Assembly (NCBI GenBank): GCA_900770875.1
Contig: CAAGLV010000116.1
Span: 1 to 26,957, forward strand
Direction of reading: 5' to 3'
Length of the DNA stretch: 26,957 nt
Origin: Flavobacteriales bacterium
Lineage (GTDB): Bacteria > Bacteroidota > Bacteroidia > Flavobacteriales > Weeksellaceae
Position numbers and translations under genes: made by a program. The notes beneath the pieces were generated by a model, which was given only the letters and a program-made list of their open reading frames with translations, had not been told where the DNA came from and did no database searches. Below are positions 1-7,858 of the stretch, piece after piece. The number at the start of each line of letters is the position of its first letter. Positions within the stretch are counted from its first letter, which is position 1.

Positions 1-135
1 AATAGTGGAAATCCTTTGCGACTTTGTTATTTATTTTATTTGGAGCAAAGATTGGAACGGATAGCCCGACCGAGCGATTTTACATTTTTACATATCATTT
101 TTAAGCTAGGTTTTAAGCGAGGGAATGCCCAAAAT
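1..135. repeat. Putative flavobacterial intergenic repeat element
   Basis: Non-coding stretch that is locally richer in G+C than its surroundings, especially around 55-77 and 115-130. It contains a partial inverted repeat (AATCCTTTGC near 11-20 against GCAAAGATT near 45-53) and a small GGG/CCC hairpin at 121-130. One frame stays open from base 1 to about 174 but has no start codon and could only be a tail. From memory, wording very like the central part (GGAACGGATAGCCCGACCGA) recurs between genes in many flavobacterial genomes; that is recollection, not a search. Positions 136-214 are very AT-rich, with only a short palindrome (AAATGT-AA-ACATTT, 167-180) downstream of the leftward gene ending at 215. 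Confidence 0.4.
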
Positions 136-214
136 AATATTAATTTTTATTTAATTATAAATAGAAAAATGTAAACATTTGCCTACCTTTTATTAAATGT
201 AATTTGTTTGATAT

Positions 215-1303
215 TTACTGTTTAATGTAATGTATTCCGTTATTGAATTCTCTATTTAGTGGATTTTCTTGTAATAAATTCGAGATATCATCGATGATTA
301 GTTTTGTATTTGCAAAACATGTATGATTTAAAAAATCGCCACATTTATCTACTTTTGTAATATCTACTGTGTTGATTGGTTCTTTTTTGAGAATATCTTT
401 TCCGGCATAACCTAATCTGTTTTGTTTATTAATTATTTTTGATGCTTTTAGAGCAATGTCTTTTTTTGAACAATAAAGTGTAATGTTTTTAGCTGATTTT
501 ACTATATTGTTGTAATGTTTTGATATAAAATCATTTTTTGCAACATCTGGGGCTGCTAAAATAATGTTCTCGAATTTGATTTCGGGATTTTCTTTTTCTA
601 ATTTATCAATTGCATTTATTAGTAATCGATTTCCCATGCTGTGCGCAATAATATTAATTTTTTTGTTTGGATTATTTTTGGATATATCTGTGATAAATTG
701 CTGAAATAAGTTGATGCTTTTTTCTATTTGTTTTGCATCGGTAAAATATCCTTCTGTTTCTGCGATTGATGGCCAACTGTATAAAATTGGTACGCCTTTG
801 TAACTTAAATCATAATACAATTGTGCAGTGCGTAAAGCTGCATCTTTAAAGGAATTGTTGTAACCATGAATAAAAATGAATGCGTGGTCTTCTTTATCGT
901 TATTTAACGATTGTGATAAAAGATTAAGAAATTCATCTTTTGTTAAATTTTTATTTTCAAGTATATTAATGTATCTCGTAGGATCGTAATCTTGTCCTAA
1001 AATTTTTCTATAAATATTAGCTTGTTCAATTTCTCCTTTTTTATGGTTTTTAGGTATGCTAGCTTTGTAGTAGCCATATTTAATTTCGTTAGTCCATTCA
1101 CCTCCATACATATTTGTTTTATCAGTATTTATTTTATTTCGGTTTGTACCATAATATACAGGGATAGAAATGTACCCATCTTCTTGTGTTTGCATTGGAA
1201 CAGAAGTACTTTTTTGATTTAATCTTACACTTGTAGTACAGGCTGTAAATGTGGACACAATAAAGCTTACAAATATTAATAGATAAAAAAATGTTTTTTT
1301 CAT
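215..1303 (-). CDS. DUF900-type alpha/beta hydrolase lipoprotein
   Basis: A 362-residue exported protein. The N-terminus is a lipoprotein signal peptide: Lys-Lys, then a hydrophobic stretch ending in FTAC, so Cys22 is the probable lipidated residue. The body looks like a DUF900 (PF05990) alpha/beta hydrolase. YYGTNR near 50-55 is the usual family opening, FIHGYNNSF at 144-152 gives the oxyanion-hole region, and AHSMG at 220-224 is the nucleophile elbow with Ser222 as nucleophile. An Asp/His partner is expected in the C-terminal third (for example the HTCF segment) but I cannot place it with certainty. The substrate is unknown; family members are annotated as esterase/lipase-like. It is transcribed alone, with trxB upstream on the same strand and separated from it by a terminator. 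No TAnnTTTG box is visible before its ATG. Confidence 0.85.
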   Translation of the reverse strand: MKKTFFYLLIFVSFIVSTFTACTTSVRLNQKSTSVPMQTQEDGYISIPVYYGTNRNKINTDKTNMYGGEWTNEIKYGYYKASIPKNHKKGEIEQANIYRKILGQDYDPTRYINILENKNLTKDEFLNLLSQSLNNDKEDHAFIFIHGYNNSFKDAALRTAQLYYDLSYKGVPILYSWPSIAETEGYFTDAKQIEKSINLFQQFITDISKNNPNKKINIIAHSMGNRLLINAIDKLEKENPEIKFENIILAAPDVAKNDFISKHYNNIVKSAKNITLYCSKKDIALKASKIINKQNRLGYAGKDILKKEPINTVDITKVDKCGDFLNHTCFANTKLIIDDISNLLQENPLNREFNNGIHYIKQ

Positions 1304-1428
1304 AGTTAAATTTTGTTTGTGTTATTTATTTTAATTTTTACTAAATTAGTATGTTGTTATAAATTAAACTTTAATTTAACTATTTAATTGATAGTATTTT
1401 TTAAAGTTTTAAGTTGAATTTTCAGATC

Positions 1429-1459
1429 AAAAAAAAGCTCAACAATTAAGTTGAGCTTT
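1429..1459 (-). terminator. Rho-independent terminator after trxB
   Basis: A perfect 10-bp stem, AAAGCTCAAC (1434-1443) with GTTGAGCTTT (1450-1459), encloses a 6-nt loop. Read on the minus strand it is followed by eight U residues (A run at 1429-1436). It lies 22 nt past the trxB stop codon. Confidence 0.9.
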
Positions 1460-1480
1460 GATCTTATTATAAAATATTGT

Positions 1481-2425
1481 TTATCCTTCGAAGAATTCGG
1501 CAACATAGCGTTCTGCATCTAAAGCAGCAGCACAACCAGAACCAGCAGCAGAAATTGCCTGACGGTAAACAGAATCTTGTACATCACCAGCAGCAAAAAC
1601 TCCAGGAATGTTAGTTGCATACGAACGTCCTTTAGTAATTAAATAACCAGTTTCGTCCATATCTAATTTACCTTTAAATAAATCTGTATTTGGTTTGTGA
1701 CCGATGGCGATAAAAACTCCATCTACAGTTAATTCTTTTTCTTCTTTAGTGATATTATTGATGATTTTAGCACCTTCAACAACTTGTTCTCCGCTTAAAC
1801 CTAATAATTCGTGGTTATATAAAACCTCTAGATTAGGTGTGTTAGCCACACGATCTTGCATTGCTTTAGAAGCACGCATTTCGTCTTTACGTACTAATAA
1901 ATATACTTTGTTACAAAGTTTAGCTAAGTAAGTAGCTTCTTCGGCAGCTGTATCGCCACCACCAATTACTGCAACATCTTTACCACGGTAAAAGAAACCG
2001 TCGCAAGTTGCACAAGCCGAAACACCACTACCAGCATATTTCTTTTCGTCTTCTAAACCTAAATATTTTGCCGAAGCACCAGTAGAAATAATTACAGATT
2101 TTGTTTTGTATTCGGCCGTATTTGTTTTTACAGTGTGTACGTCTCCGTTGTTTTCTCCAAAGATAACTTCAGTAACGTATTCGTATTGAATTTTAGTTCC
2201 GAAACGTTCCGCTTGTTTTTGTAAATCGGCCATTAATTCTGGTCCTGTAATTCCGTTAGGATATCCTGGGAAATTATCAACTTCTGTTGTCGTAGTTAAT
2301 TGTCCGCCAGGTTCCATTCCAGTTAAAACTAAAGGATTCATGTTAGCGCGTGCAGCGTAAATTGCAGCTGTATAACCTGCAGGTCCAGATCCGATGATGA
2401 TTGTATCTAAAATTGTTGTGTCCAT
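1481..2425 (-). CDS. trxB: Thioredoxin reductase
   Basis: A 314-residue cytoplasmic flavoenzyme that passes electrons from NADPH through FAD to thioredoxin. All signature elements are present: the FAD dinucleotide-binding GSGPAG at 12-17, the redox-active CATC motif with Cys138 and Cys141, the NADPH-binding GGGDTA at 155-160, and the C-terminal FAD contact GVFAAGDV near 275-282. Length matches the low-molecular-weight bacterial class (about 310-320). The start codon is supported by a TAAATTTG promoter box 18 nt upstream. It has its own promoter and a strong terminator, so it is probably monocistronic. Confidence 0.98.
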   Translation of the reverse strand: MDTTILDTIIIGSGPAGYTAAIYAARANMNPLVLTGMEPGGQLTTTTEVDNFPGYPNGITGPELMADLQKQAERFGTKIQYEYVTEVIFGENNGDVHTVKTNTAEYKTKSVIISTGASAKYLGLEDEKKYAGSGVSACATCDGFFYRGKDVAVIGGGDTAAEEATYLAKLCNKVYLLVRKDEMRASKAMQDRVANTPNLEVLYNHELLGLSGEQVVEGAKIINNITKEEKELTVDGVFIAIGHKPNTDLFKGKLDMDETGYLITKGRSYATNIPGVFAAGDVQDSVYRQAISAAGSGCAAALDAERYVAEFFEG

Positions 2426-2443
2426 AGTAATTGTATTCTTTTA

Positions 2444-2451
2444 CAAATTTA
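2444..2451 (-). promoter_or_regulatory. Probable trxB promoter -7 box
   Basis: Read on the minus strand the bases are TAAATTTG, an exact match to the Bacteroidota -7 consensus TAnnTTTG, 18 nt upstream of the trxB start. I found no clear TTG -33 element at 17-23 nt spacing. Confidence 0.55.
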
Positions 2452-2523
2452 TGTAATATATTTTTTATTCTCTTTTTAATCTATATTGATATTTGATTAC
2501 AATATAATTGTAAGTTATAGTTT

Positions 2524-3534
2524 TTAGAAATTGATGATTTTATAAATCAATTCGATTAATAAGTCGGAAGAAGTTACATTTCCTGACGAATTAACTCCTT
2601 TTCCTTTCATATCATATTCTCTAATTAAAGAAATAATTCTGGTAGCTTTTTTAAGCGGATAATTTTTAGCAGCAACAGCTAAATCTTGAACAAAAAATGG
2701 ATTGATCCCAATTTCTTTTGCTACATTTTGTTTTGATTTATCGGCTAGGATATGATATTGAATGACGTTTGTAAATAACGAAAAAATGACTGTCATGGTA
2801 ACAACCATTGGATTATCCTTTGGATTTTTTTCGAAATATTTAATGATTTTGAATGCTTTTTCGATGTTGCGCGTTTCGAGAGCCGAACGAAGCTCGAAGT
2901 TATTGTATTCTTTACTAATTCCGATGTGTTTTTCGATGTCATCAATTGTAATTGGATGTTGATTTCCTACAATTGTTTTAAGCTTTTCTAATTCGTTGTA
3001 TAAACGCGATAAATCACTTCCAACATATTCGGCCAGTAAGAATTTTGCTTTTTGATCGATGGTTTGGCCATTTGCTTTTATTTTTTCGTCGATCCAAGTC
3101 GGAATTTCATTCGCATATAAAGGTTTAAATTCGAAATAAAAACCTTTACTATTTAATGTTTTGTAAATTTTAGTTCGTTTATCTAACTTTTTCCCTTTGT
3201 AATTAAAAACTAAAACAGTTGAATCTTGAACTTGATTGGCATAAGCATCTAAATCTTCGATCGATTTTATTAAATGTTGCGCTTCTTTTACAAGAACAAA
3301 TGCTTTATCTGCGCCCATTGGATATTGTTTTGCAATCCCAATAATTTGGCTCATATCTACATCTTGTCCGTAAATAATCGTTTGGTTAAATCCTTTTTCT
3401 TCTTCTGTTAAAACGTTGGCTTCTAAAGTATCGGTGATTTGATCGATAAAGAAAGGTTCTTCGCCTGCTAAAAAGTAGATAGGTAAAAAGTTTTTGTTTT
3501 TTATATCTTTGATCAAAGATTCTACAGCACTCAT
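2524..3534 (-). CDS. holA: DNA polymerase III delta subunit
   Basis: A 336-residue clamp-loader subunit (HolA family, TIGR01128) that opens the beta sliding clamp. The N-terminal region has the typical IYFLAGEEPFFID segment (18-30), the degenerate AAA+ nucleotide-binding-like start of HolA. It is followed by the VLVF strand, a central KLKT...ISKEYNNFEL region, and the C-terminal helical collar ending LLIELIYKI. Length fits the family (about 330-345). Its start codon is 3 bp from the start codon of the divergent gene at 3538, so its promoter must lie inside that neighbour; I could not find an exact -7 box there. Confidence 0.93.
   Translation of the reverse strand: MSAVESLIKDIKNKNFLPIYFLAGEEPFFIDQITDTLEANVLTEEEKGFNQTIIYGQDVDMSQIIGIAKQYPMGADKAFVLVKEAQHLIKSIEDLDAYANQVQDSTVLVFNYKGKKLDKRTKIYKTLNSKGFYFEFKPLYANEIPTWIDEKIKANGQTIDQKAKFLLAEYVGSDLSRLYNELEKLKTIVGNQHPITIDDIEKHIGISKEYNNFELRSALETRNIEKAFKIIKYFEKNPKDNPMVVTMTVIFSLFTNVIQYHILADKSKQNVAKEIGINPFFVQDLAVAAKNYPLKKATRIISLIREYDMKGKGVNSSGNVTSSDLLIELIYKIINF
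3504..3511 (+). promoter_or_regulatory. Probable -7 box inside holA for the divergent gene
   Basis: TATCTTTG matches TAnnTTTG exactly and lies 26 nt upstream of the rightward ATG at 3538, inside the first codons of holA. Because the divergent start codons are 3 bp apart, a promoter embedded in coding sequence is required. No good TTG -33 element is visible, so this rests on the -7 box and geometry. Confidence 0.5.
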
Positions 3535-3537
3535 AAA

Positions 3538-4002
3538 ATGATAGATTTAACTCGATTAAATTTTCCCGAAAATTACCAAATTCGATTGAAACAATCTCAA
3601 GATATCACATATATCTTTTGTTTAATTAGAAAAAATTGGTTGGTTTATACGCCAGAAGAATGGGTTAGGCAACATATTTTATTTTTTTTAACAAAAACGT
3701 TGGGTTATTCTGCTGCAAGTATTGGAGTAGAAGTACCAGTTAAGCAGTTAGGTATGCGAAAACGTGCCGATATTGTGGTTTATAAGCAAGCTAAACCTTT
3801 TATTATGGTTGAGTGTAAACGACCTTCGGTTGCTATTACACAAGATACATTTAATCAGATTGCGCGTTATAATGCTGTAATTGGAAGCCAGTTTTTAATG
3901 GTATCTAACGGTTTATCGCATTATTATTGTGTGATGGATTATGATAATAAACGTTTTGAGTTTTTGAGAGAATTGCCACCAAATAAAAAAACCACTTCGT
4001 AA
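3538..4002 (+). CDS. Stand-alone HsdR-N-like PD-(D/E)xK nuclease-fold protein
   Basis: A 154-residue protein resembling the N-terminal nuclease domain of type I restriction HsdR subunits (HSDR_N_2-like family). A PD-(D/E)xK core is readable: Asp78 in RADIVVY, then Glu92-Cys-Lys94 in VECKRP, with Glu65 as a possible extra acidic residue. The helicase/translocase part of HsdR is absent, and no hsdM or hsdS gene is present, so it is not a restriction system by itself. From general knowledge, this small protein is often found back-to-back with holA in flavobacteria, which hints at a housekeeping DNA-metabolism role; that is inference. The stop codon sits in the loop of a terminator hairpin. Confidence 0.8.
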   Translation: MIDLTRLNFPENYQIRLKQSQDITYIFCLIRKNWLVYTPEEWVRQHILFFLTKTLGYSAASIGVEVPVKQLGMRKRADIVVYKQAKPFIMVECKRPSVAITQDTFNQIARYNAVIGSQFLMVSNGLSHYYCVMDYDNKRFEFLRELPPNKKTTS

Positions 4003-4011
4003 GAAGTGGTT
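3990..4011. terminator. Bidirectional terminator between convergent genes
   Basis: A perfect 9-bp stem, AACCACTTC (3990-3998) with GAAGTGGTT (4003-4011), and a 4-nt loop. Rightward it is followed by a short U run; leftward by seven U (A run ending at 3992). The TAA stop of the rightward gene (4000-4002) lies in the loop, so it serves that gene directly and can also end the carbonic anhydrase transcript. Confidence 0.85.
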
Positions 4012-4049
4012 TTGTAACTACATATAAATAAAAATCGAAAAAGACAGTG

Positions 4050-4691
4050 TTATTTAATGTCTAATTGAAAAACAGTTAATAGATCGTCGTTAGAATCTAG
4101 TGTTACATCTAAATCGTGTACTAATCCCGAACCAATTCCGTAAACCCATCCGTGGATGTGTAATTCTTGTCCGTTAGCCCAAGCGTTTTGTACGATTGAT
4201 GTTTTTGCTAGGTTGTAAACTTGTTCAATTGCGTTAAGTTCTACTAAACGATTAAATCTATCGTGTTCGTTATCGATGGTATCTAATTCTACTTGATTAA
4301 AACGATAAGTATCTTTAATGTGGCGTAACCAGTTGTCGATTAATCCAACAGATGCATTTCCCATTGCAGTTTTAACACCACCACAACCGTAATGTCCACA
4401 AACAATAATATCTTTTACTTTTAAAACATTAACGGCGTAATCTAATACCGATAGCATATTCATATCAGTATGTACAACCATATTTGCAATGTTACGGTGT
4501 ACAAAAACTTCGCCAGGTTGTGCGCCAATAATTTCGTTTGCAGGTACGCGGCTATCTGCGCATCCAATCCATAATAAAGGTGGTTGTTGTCCTGATTCTA
4601 ATTTTTTAAAAAATTCTGGATCGATATTTAATTTAGATTCAACCCAAGCTTTATTTTTATCTAATATTTGTTTGTAATATTCGTTAGTCAT
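4050..4691 (-). CDS. can: Beta-class carbonic anhydrase
   Basis: A 213-residue zinc enzyme catalysing interconversion of CO2 and bicarbonate. The zinc ligands and catalytic dyad of the beta class are all visible: Cys44-x-Asp46-x-Arg48 in CADSR, then His100 and Cys103 in HYGCGG. Length and motif spacing match the E. coli Can type. No signal peptide, so cytoplasmic. It lies 24 nt after the SulP transporter on the same strand, which makes an operon likely. Pairing with SulP suggests conversion or retention of inorganic carbon taken up by the transporter (inference). Confidence 0.96.
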   Translation of the reverse strand: MTNEYYKQILDKNKAWVESKLNIDPEFFKKLESGQQPPLLWIGCADSRVPANEIIGAQPGEVFVHRNIANMVVHTDMNMLSVLDYAVNVLKVKDIIVCGHYGCGGVKTAMGNASVGLIDNWLRHIKDTYRFNQVELDTIDNEHDRFNRLVELNAIEQVYNLAKTSIVQNAWANGQELHIHGWVYGIGSGLVHDLDVTLDSNDDLLTVFQLDIK

Positions 4692-4715
4692 TTTGTTTTA
4701 ATTTTTTGTTTAATA

Positions 4716-6260
4716 TTAATGTGCTCCCGATACAATGGCATAACCAAAGAAATCGCGGAACGATGTAGGATTATCAACGATTCCTTTTTCTGAAATTAAT
4801 CGGATGTTGATTTGATTGTTTTTTGCTTTTACCTTAAACTCGTCTAGATATTCAACAATATCATAATCTAATATTTTTGTTTTGCGAACATCTAACTCTA
4901 GGTTTGATCCTGGTTTTAATCCGTCTAATTCTTTTACAATTGCACCTCGGTTTACAAAGGTAACTTCTTCTGCAAAGTTCATATGGAAAACATTACCTTC
5001 TTTTACTAGCATGACGTGCGAATTATTGTAAGATTTTATTAAAGTAACAACAACACCAACCATTAGTCCAATAATTATACCTTTTAATAAATCGGTAGCT
5101 AAAATTGCAATAACGGTTACAGCAAATGGAATTAGTTGATCTTTTCCTAGTTTTTTCATGTCTAAGAATTGTTTCGGATTTCCTAATTTGTAACCAATTA
5201 CTAATAAGATAGATGCTAATACAGCATTAGGAATTAAATTTAAAAATACGGGTATAGATACTACACTAATTAAAAGTAATGTACCATGTAAAATTGTTGA
5301 TAATTTTGATACACCACCACTCATTGCATTGGCAGACGATCGTACAATAACTTGTGTAATTGGCAATCCACCGATAAAACCAGAAATTGAGTTTCCGATT
5401 CCTTGCGCAATTAATTCACGATTTGTTGGTGTTTGACGCTTTAGAGGATCTAATTTATCTGTAGCTTCTACAGATAATAAAGTTTCTAAGGATCCTACAA
5501 TAGCAATTGTTAAAGCAACTTGCCAAACTAAAGGATTTGTAAGTCCGTTTAAGAAATCGGGTAAAATAAATTGTCCTAAGAAATCTTGTACCGACTCTGG
5601 TACAGGTACTTTAACCAATAAATCTTCGTCTATGGCAAAAACTTCATGGTGCGAATCTCCAATTGTTACTTGATAAATAATACCAATTACAACAGCAATT
5701 AAAGAACCAGGTAATAGTTTAAAGAAGTTATTTTTTTTCGCTAAAATATTATCCCAAACAATTAAAATAGTTAAAGAAATTAATGTGATTATGATTGCTC
5801 CTGGCGTAATATAAGCTAAACTAAGTTCGGTAAATTTAAATATTTCTGTGTATCCTAAAGCTAAAGGAATTTGTTTTAAAAAGATCGAAATTCCGATGGC
5901 ACAAAGCATTCCTTTAATTACAGACGACGGAAAATAATATCCAATAACACCCGCTTTAAGGATTCCGAGTAAAATTTGAAATATTCCTGAAAGTACAACA
6001 GCTACCAAAAATAATTCGTAAGCTCCTAAATCTGTAATAGCATTTAAAACAATTACAACCAAGCCTGCTGCAGGACCAGATACGCCAATTGGAGATTTCG
6101 AGATAAATCCGATAATTACACCTCCAATAATACCTGCAATAATACCTGCAAATACAGGTGCGCCACTAGCTAAAGCCACACCTAAACATAAAGGCAAAGC
6201 AACAAAAAAGACAACAATACTAGCTGGTATGTCTTTTTTCCAATTTTTAAAAAGATTCAT
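4716..6260 (-). CDS. SulP family anion transporter with STAS domain
   Basis: A 514-residue inner-membrane protein of the SulP/SLC26 family. The N-terminal part has repeated hydrophobic segments (from about residue 13 to about 400) with the family pattern PLCLGVALASGAP near 23-35 and SPIGVSGPAAGLVVIV near 55-70. The final ~100 residues form a soluble STAS-like domain containing the ELDVRKTKILDYD strand-loop. Family members carry sulfate, bicarbonate or other anions. Direct adjacency to a carbonic anhydrase favours bicarbonate (BicA/DauA-like), but the sequence alone does not settle the substrate. A small secreted protein gene lies 91 nt upstream on the same strand with no convincing terminator between, so the three may be co-transcribed. 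Confidence 0.93.
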   Translation of the reverse strand: MNLFKNWKKDIPASIVVFFVALPLCLGVALASGAPVFAGIIAGIIGGVIIGFISKSPIGVSGPAAGLVVIVLNAITDLGAYELFLVAVVLSGIFQILLGILKAGVIGYYFPSSVIKGMLCAIGISIFLKQIPLALGYTEIFKFTELSLAYITPGAIIITLISLTILIVWDNILAKKNNFFKLLPGSLIAVVIGIIYQVTIGDSHHEVFAIDEDLLVKVPVPESVQDFLGQFILPDFLNGLTNPLVWQVALTIAIVGSLETLLSVEATDKLDPLKRQTPTNRELIAQGIGNSISGFIGGLPITQVIVRSSANAMSGGVSKLSTILHGTLLLISVVSIPVFLNLIPNAVLASILLVIGYKLGNPKQFLDMKKLGKDQLIPFAVTVIAILATDLLKGIIIGLMVGVVVTLIKSYNNSHVMLVKEGNVFHMNFAEEVTFVNRGAIVKELDGLKPGSNLELDVRKTKILDYDIVEYLDEFKVKAKNNQINIRLISEKGIVDNPTSFRDFFGYAIVSGAH

Positions 6261-6351
6261 ATTTATTATGAAATGATTTTAGTAAATATTAAATATAAGT
6301 TTACAGCTCTAGGCTTAAATAAAAAGACAAGAACAATAAAGTAAGAAAATA

Positions 6352-6708
6352 TTATACTAACTCGGGAGGAGGCGTATTAAGGCTAGGTTTTAAAAGAGAA
6401 AATAAATCTAAATGAAAAAAGTTATGTTCCACAGATTTTTTACTTTCTTCTTGCACCTTAAAGCAATAATTAATTTGATGATTTAATTTTTCTAACACTT
6501 CGTAAGTATTAGAGCCTTGATTTTCGTTTTCTTCAGAAGAATTTGATGAAGAAAAATTTTTGTTCGAATCAAGCTTTTCAGTCGAATTTTTATTTTCAAT
6601 TTTAATCACATAATCTGTATACGCAGCAAATCCTCTCATATTCATCGAAAAGATAAGCACAAGAGAAAAGAATATCGTACAGAAATAATGTTTAAAACTA
6701 AAATTCAT
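6352..6708 (-). CDS. Small secreted protein of unknown function
   Basis: A 118-residue protein I do not recognise. Residues 1-28 form a signal-peptide-like segment (FSFKHYF, hydrophobic core, FAA). The middle (about 38-68) is a Ser/Asn/Glu-rich low-complexity linker. The C-terminus is LNTPPPELV, a short proline-rich tail. A very good promoter lies just upstream with its -7 box ending only 7 nt before the ATG, so the mRNA should be nearly leaderless. It is upstream of SulP and carbonic anhydrase on the same strand, with a 91-nt gap holding only a weak hairpin (about 6300-6323). Any link to anion transport is guesswork. Confidence 0.65.
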   Translation of the reverse strand: MNFSFKHYFCTIFFSLVLIFSMNMRGFAAYTDYVIKIENKNSTEKLDSNKNFSSSNSSEENENQGSNTYEVLEKLNHQINYCFKVQEESKKSVEHNFFHLDLFSLLKPSLNTPPPELV

Positions 6709-6715
6709 ACTGCGA

Positions 6716-6744
6716 CAAAAATAGAAGATTTGAAATTAAAACAA
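6716..6744 (-). promoter_or_regulatory. Strong Bacteroidota-type promoter for the small secreted protein
   Basis: On the minus strand a TTG -33 element (6744-6742) is followed after 18 nt by TATTTTTG (6723-6716), an exact match to TTG-N17-23-TAnnTTTG. The ATG begins 7 nt after the -7 box, leaving almost no 5' untranslated leader. Confidence 0.75.
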
Positions 6745-6886
6745 AATGTTTTAATGTAAAAATTATGTAAAATTTATGGTTTAAAGACATAATATGTCGT
6801 TAAAGTGTTGTATTTAAATTGAATGAAAATGATTAAAAAATGTAAAATATTCTTTAAAAAAGGTTAAAGAATAAAAAAACAAAAGG

Positions 6887-6894
6887 TATTTTTG
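6887..6894 (+). promoter_or_regulatory. -7 box that decides the start of the 6910 gene
   Basis: TATTTTTG is an exact TAnnTTTG match. The longest frame would begin at the TTG formed by its last three bases (6892-6894), which cannot be translated if this is the promoter. The ATG at 6910, 15 nt downstream of the box, is therefore the better start. Confidence 0.65.
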
Positions 6895-6909
6895 CACAAA
6901 ATAATAAGA

Positions 6910-7746
6910 ATGAGAGCATATTTAGCATTAATCGTTGGATTGTTTGGAATCTTTACTTTTGGTCAAGGAAAAGAAAACAAAGGAAAATTTTATATTTATT
7001 GGGGTTGGAATCATGCACAATATACAAAATCTGATATTAGATTTGTAGGCGATAATTACGATTTTACATTACAAGATGTAACTGCACACGATCGTCAATC
7101 GGCATTTGGAATCAAGTATTTTAATCCAAGTTCGATGACAATTCCGCAATATAACTTCAGATTAGGATATTTTTTCCATAACAATTGGAATGTTTCTTTT
7201 GGAATCGATCACATGAAATATGTAATGGATCAAGACCAAATAGTTAAAATGAACGGAAAAATTAACAACGGATCTGAGTTTGACGGAACTTACAATAATC
7301 AAGATATGAAGTTAACAGAAAACTTCTTAACTTTTGAGCATACAGATGGTTTAAATTACGCAAACATCGAAATTCGTCGTTTTGATAATTTAATTCATTT
7401 CCCAATCTCTAAAAACGGAAAAGGAATCGACGTTAATATTACCGAAGGTGTTGGTGGAGGAATTTTATATCCAAAAACAAATACACAATTAATGGGACAA
7501 GAGCGCCACGATGAGTTTCATTTATCAGGATTTGGTATTGGTGGAATGGTTGGAATCAACTTTACGTTTTGGGATTATTTCTTTATCCAAGCCGAGTTAA
7601 AAGGAGGATATATAGATATGAATGATATTTTAACAACTAAATCAAACTCGGATAAAGCAAAACAACGTTTCGGATATTCGCAACAAAATTTAGTTTTCGG
7701 TGCAATTATTCCGGTTTTTACTCCAAAAAAGAAATTAAATTTTTAA
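6910..7746 (+). CDS. Predicted outer-membrane beta-barrel-like protein
   Basis: A 278-residue exported protein when started at ATG 6910. It begins with a short signal peptide (MRAYLALIVGLFGIFTFGQ, probable cleavage near Gly-Gln). The mature part has many alternating aromatic/polar strands (KFYIYWGWNH, YNFRLGYFFH, NWNVSFGIDHMKY, FHLSGFGIGGMVG, FFIQAELKGGY, LVFGAIIPVF), consistent with an 8-12 stranded outer-membrane barrel. I do not recognise a specific family; no plug or TonB box is seen. It appears monocistronic, with its own promoter and an imperfect terminator after it. A longer frame starting with TTG at 6892 was rejected because that codon overlaps the -7 box. Confidence 0.75.
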   Translation: MRAYLALIVGLFGIFTFGQGKENKGKFYIYWGWNHAQYTKSDIRFVGDNYDFTLQDVTAHDRQSAFGIKYFNPSSMTIPQYNFRLGYFFHNNWNVSFGIDHMKYVMDQDQIVKMNGKINNGSEFDGTYNNQDMKLTENFLTFEHTDGLNYANIEIRRFDNLIHFPISKNGKGIDVNITEGVGGGILYPKTNTQLMGQERHDEFHLSGFGIGGMVGINFTFWDYFFIQAELKGGYIDMNDILTTKSNSDKAKQRFGYSQQNLVFGAIIPVFTPKKKLNF

Positions 7747-7764
7747 TAAAATAAAGAATATTTT

Positions 7765-7800
7765 AAAAGAGGCCTTATCTTATGCAGAAAGGTCTTTTTT
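7765..7800 (+). terminator. Imperfect terminator after the barrel-like protein
   Basis: AAAAGA (7765-7770) pairs with TCTTTT (7793-7798), and after a two-base GG bulge CCTT (7773-7776) pairs with AAGG (7789-7792). The 3' side runs into a T tract, 19 nt after the stop codon. Confidence 0.6.
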
Positions 7801-7858
7801 TATGTACTTTGCAAAACAAAAACTATAAATTAACTTTACAAAACATTACGTTTTAATT

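Noticed and set aside
3538..4002. Possible type I restriction or defence system
   Set aside because: Only the HsdR N-terminal-like nuclease fold is present; no helicase, hsdM, hsdS or other defence gene is adjacent, and the neighbour is holA.
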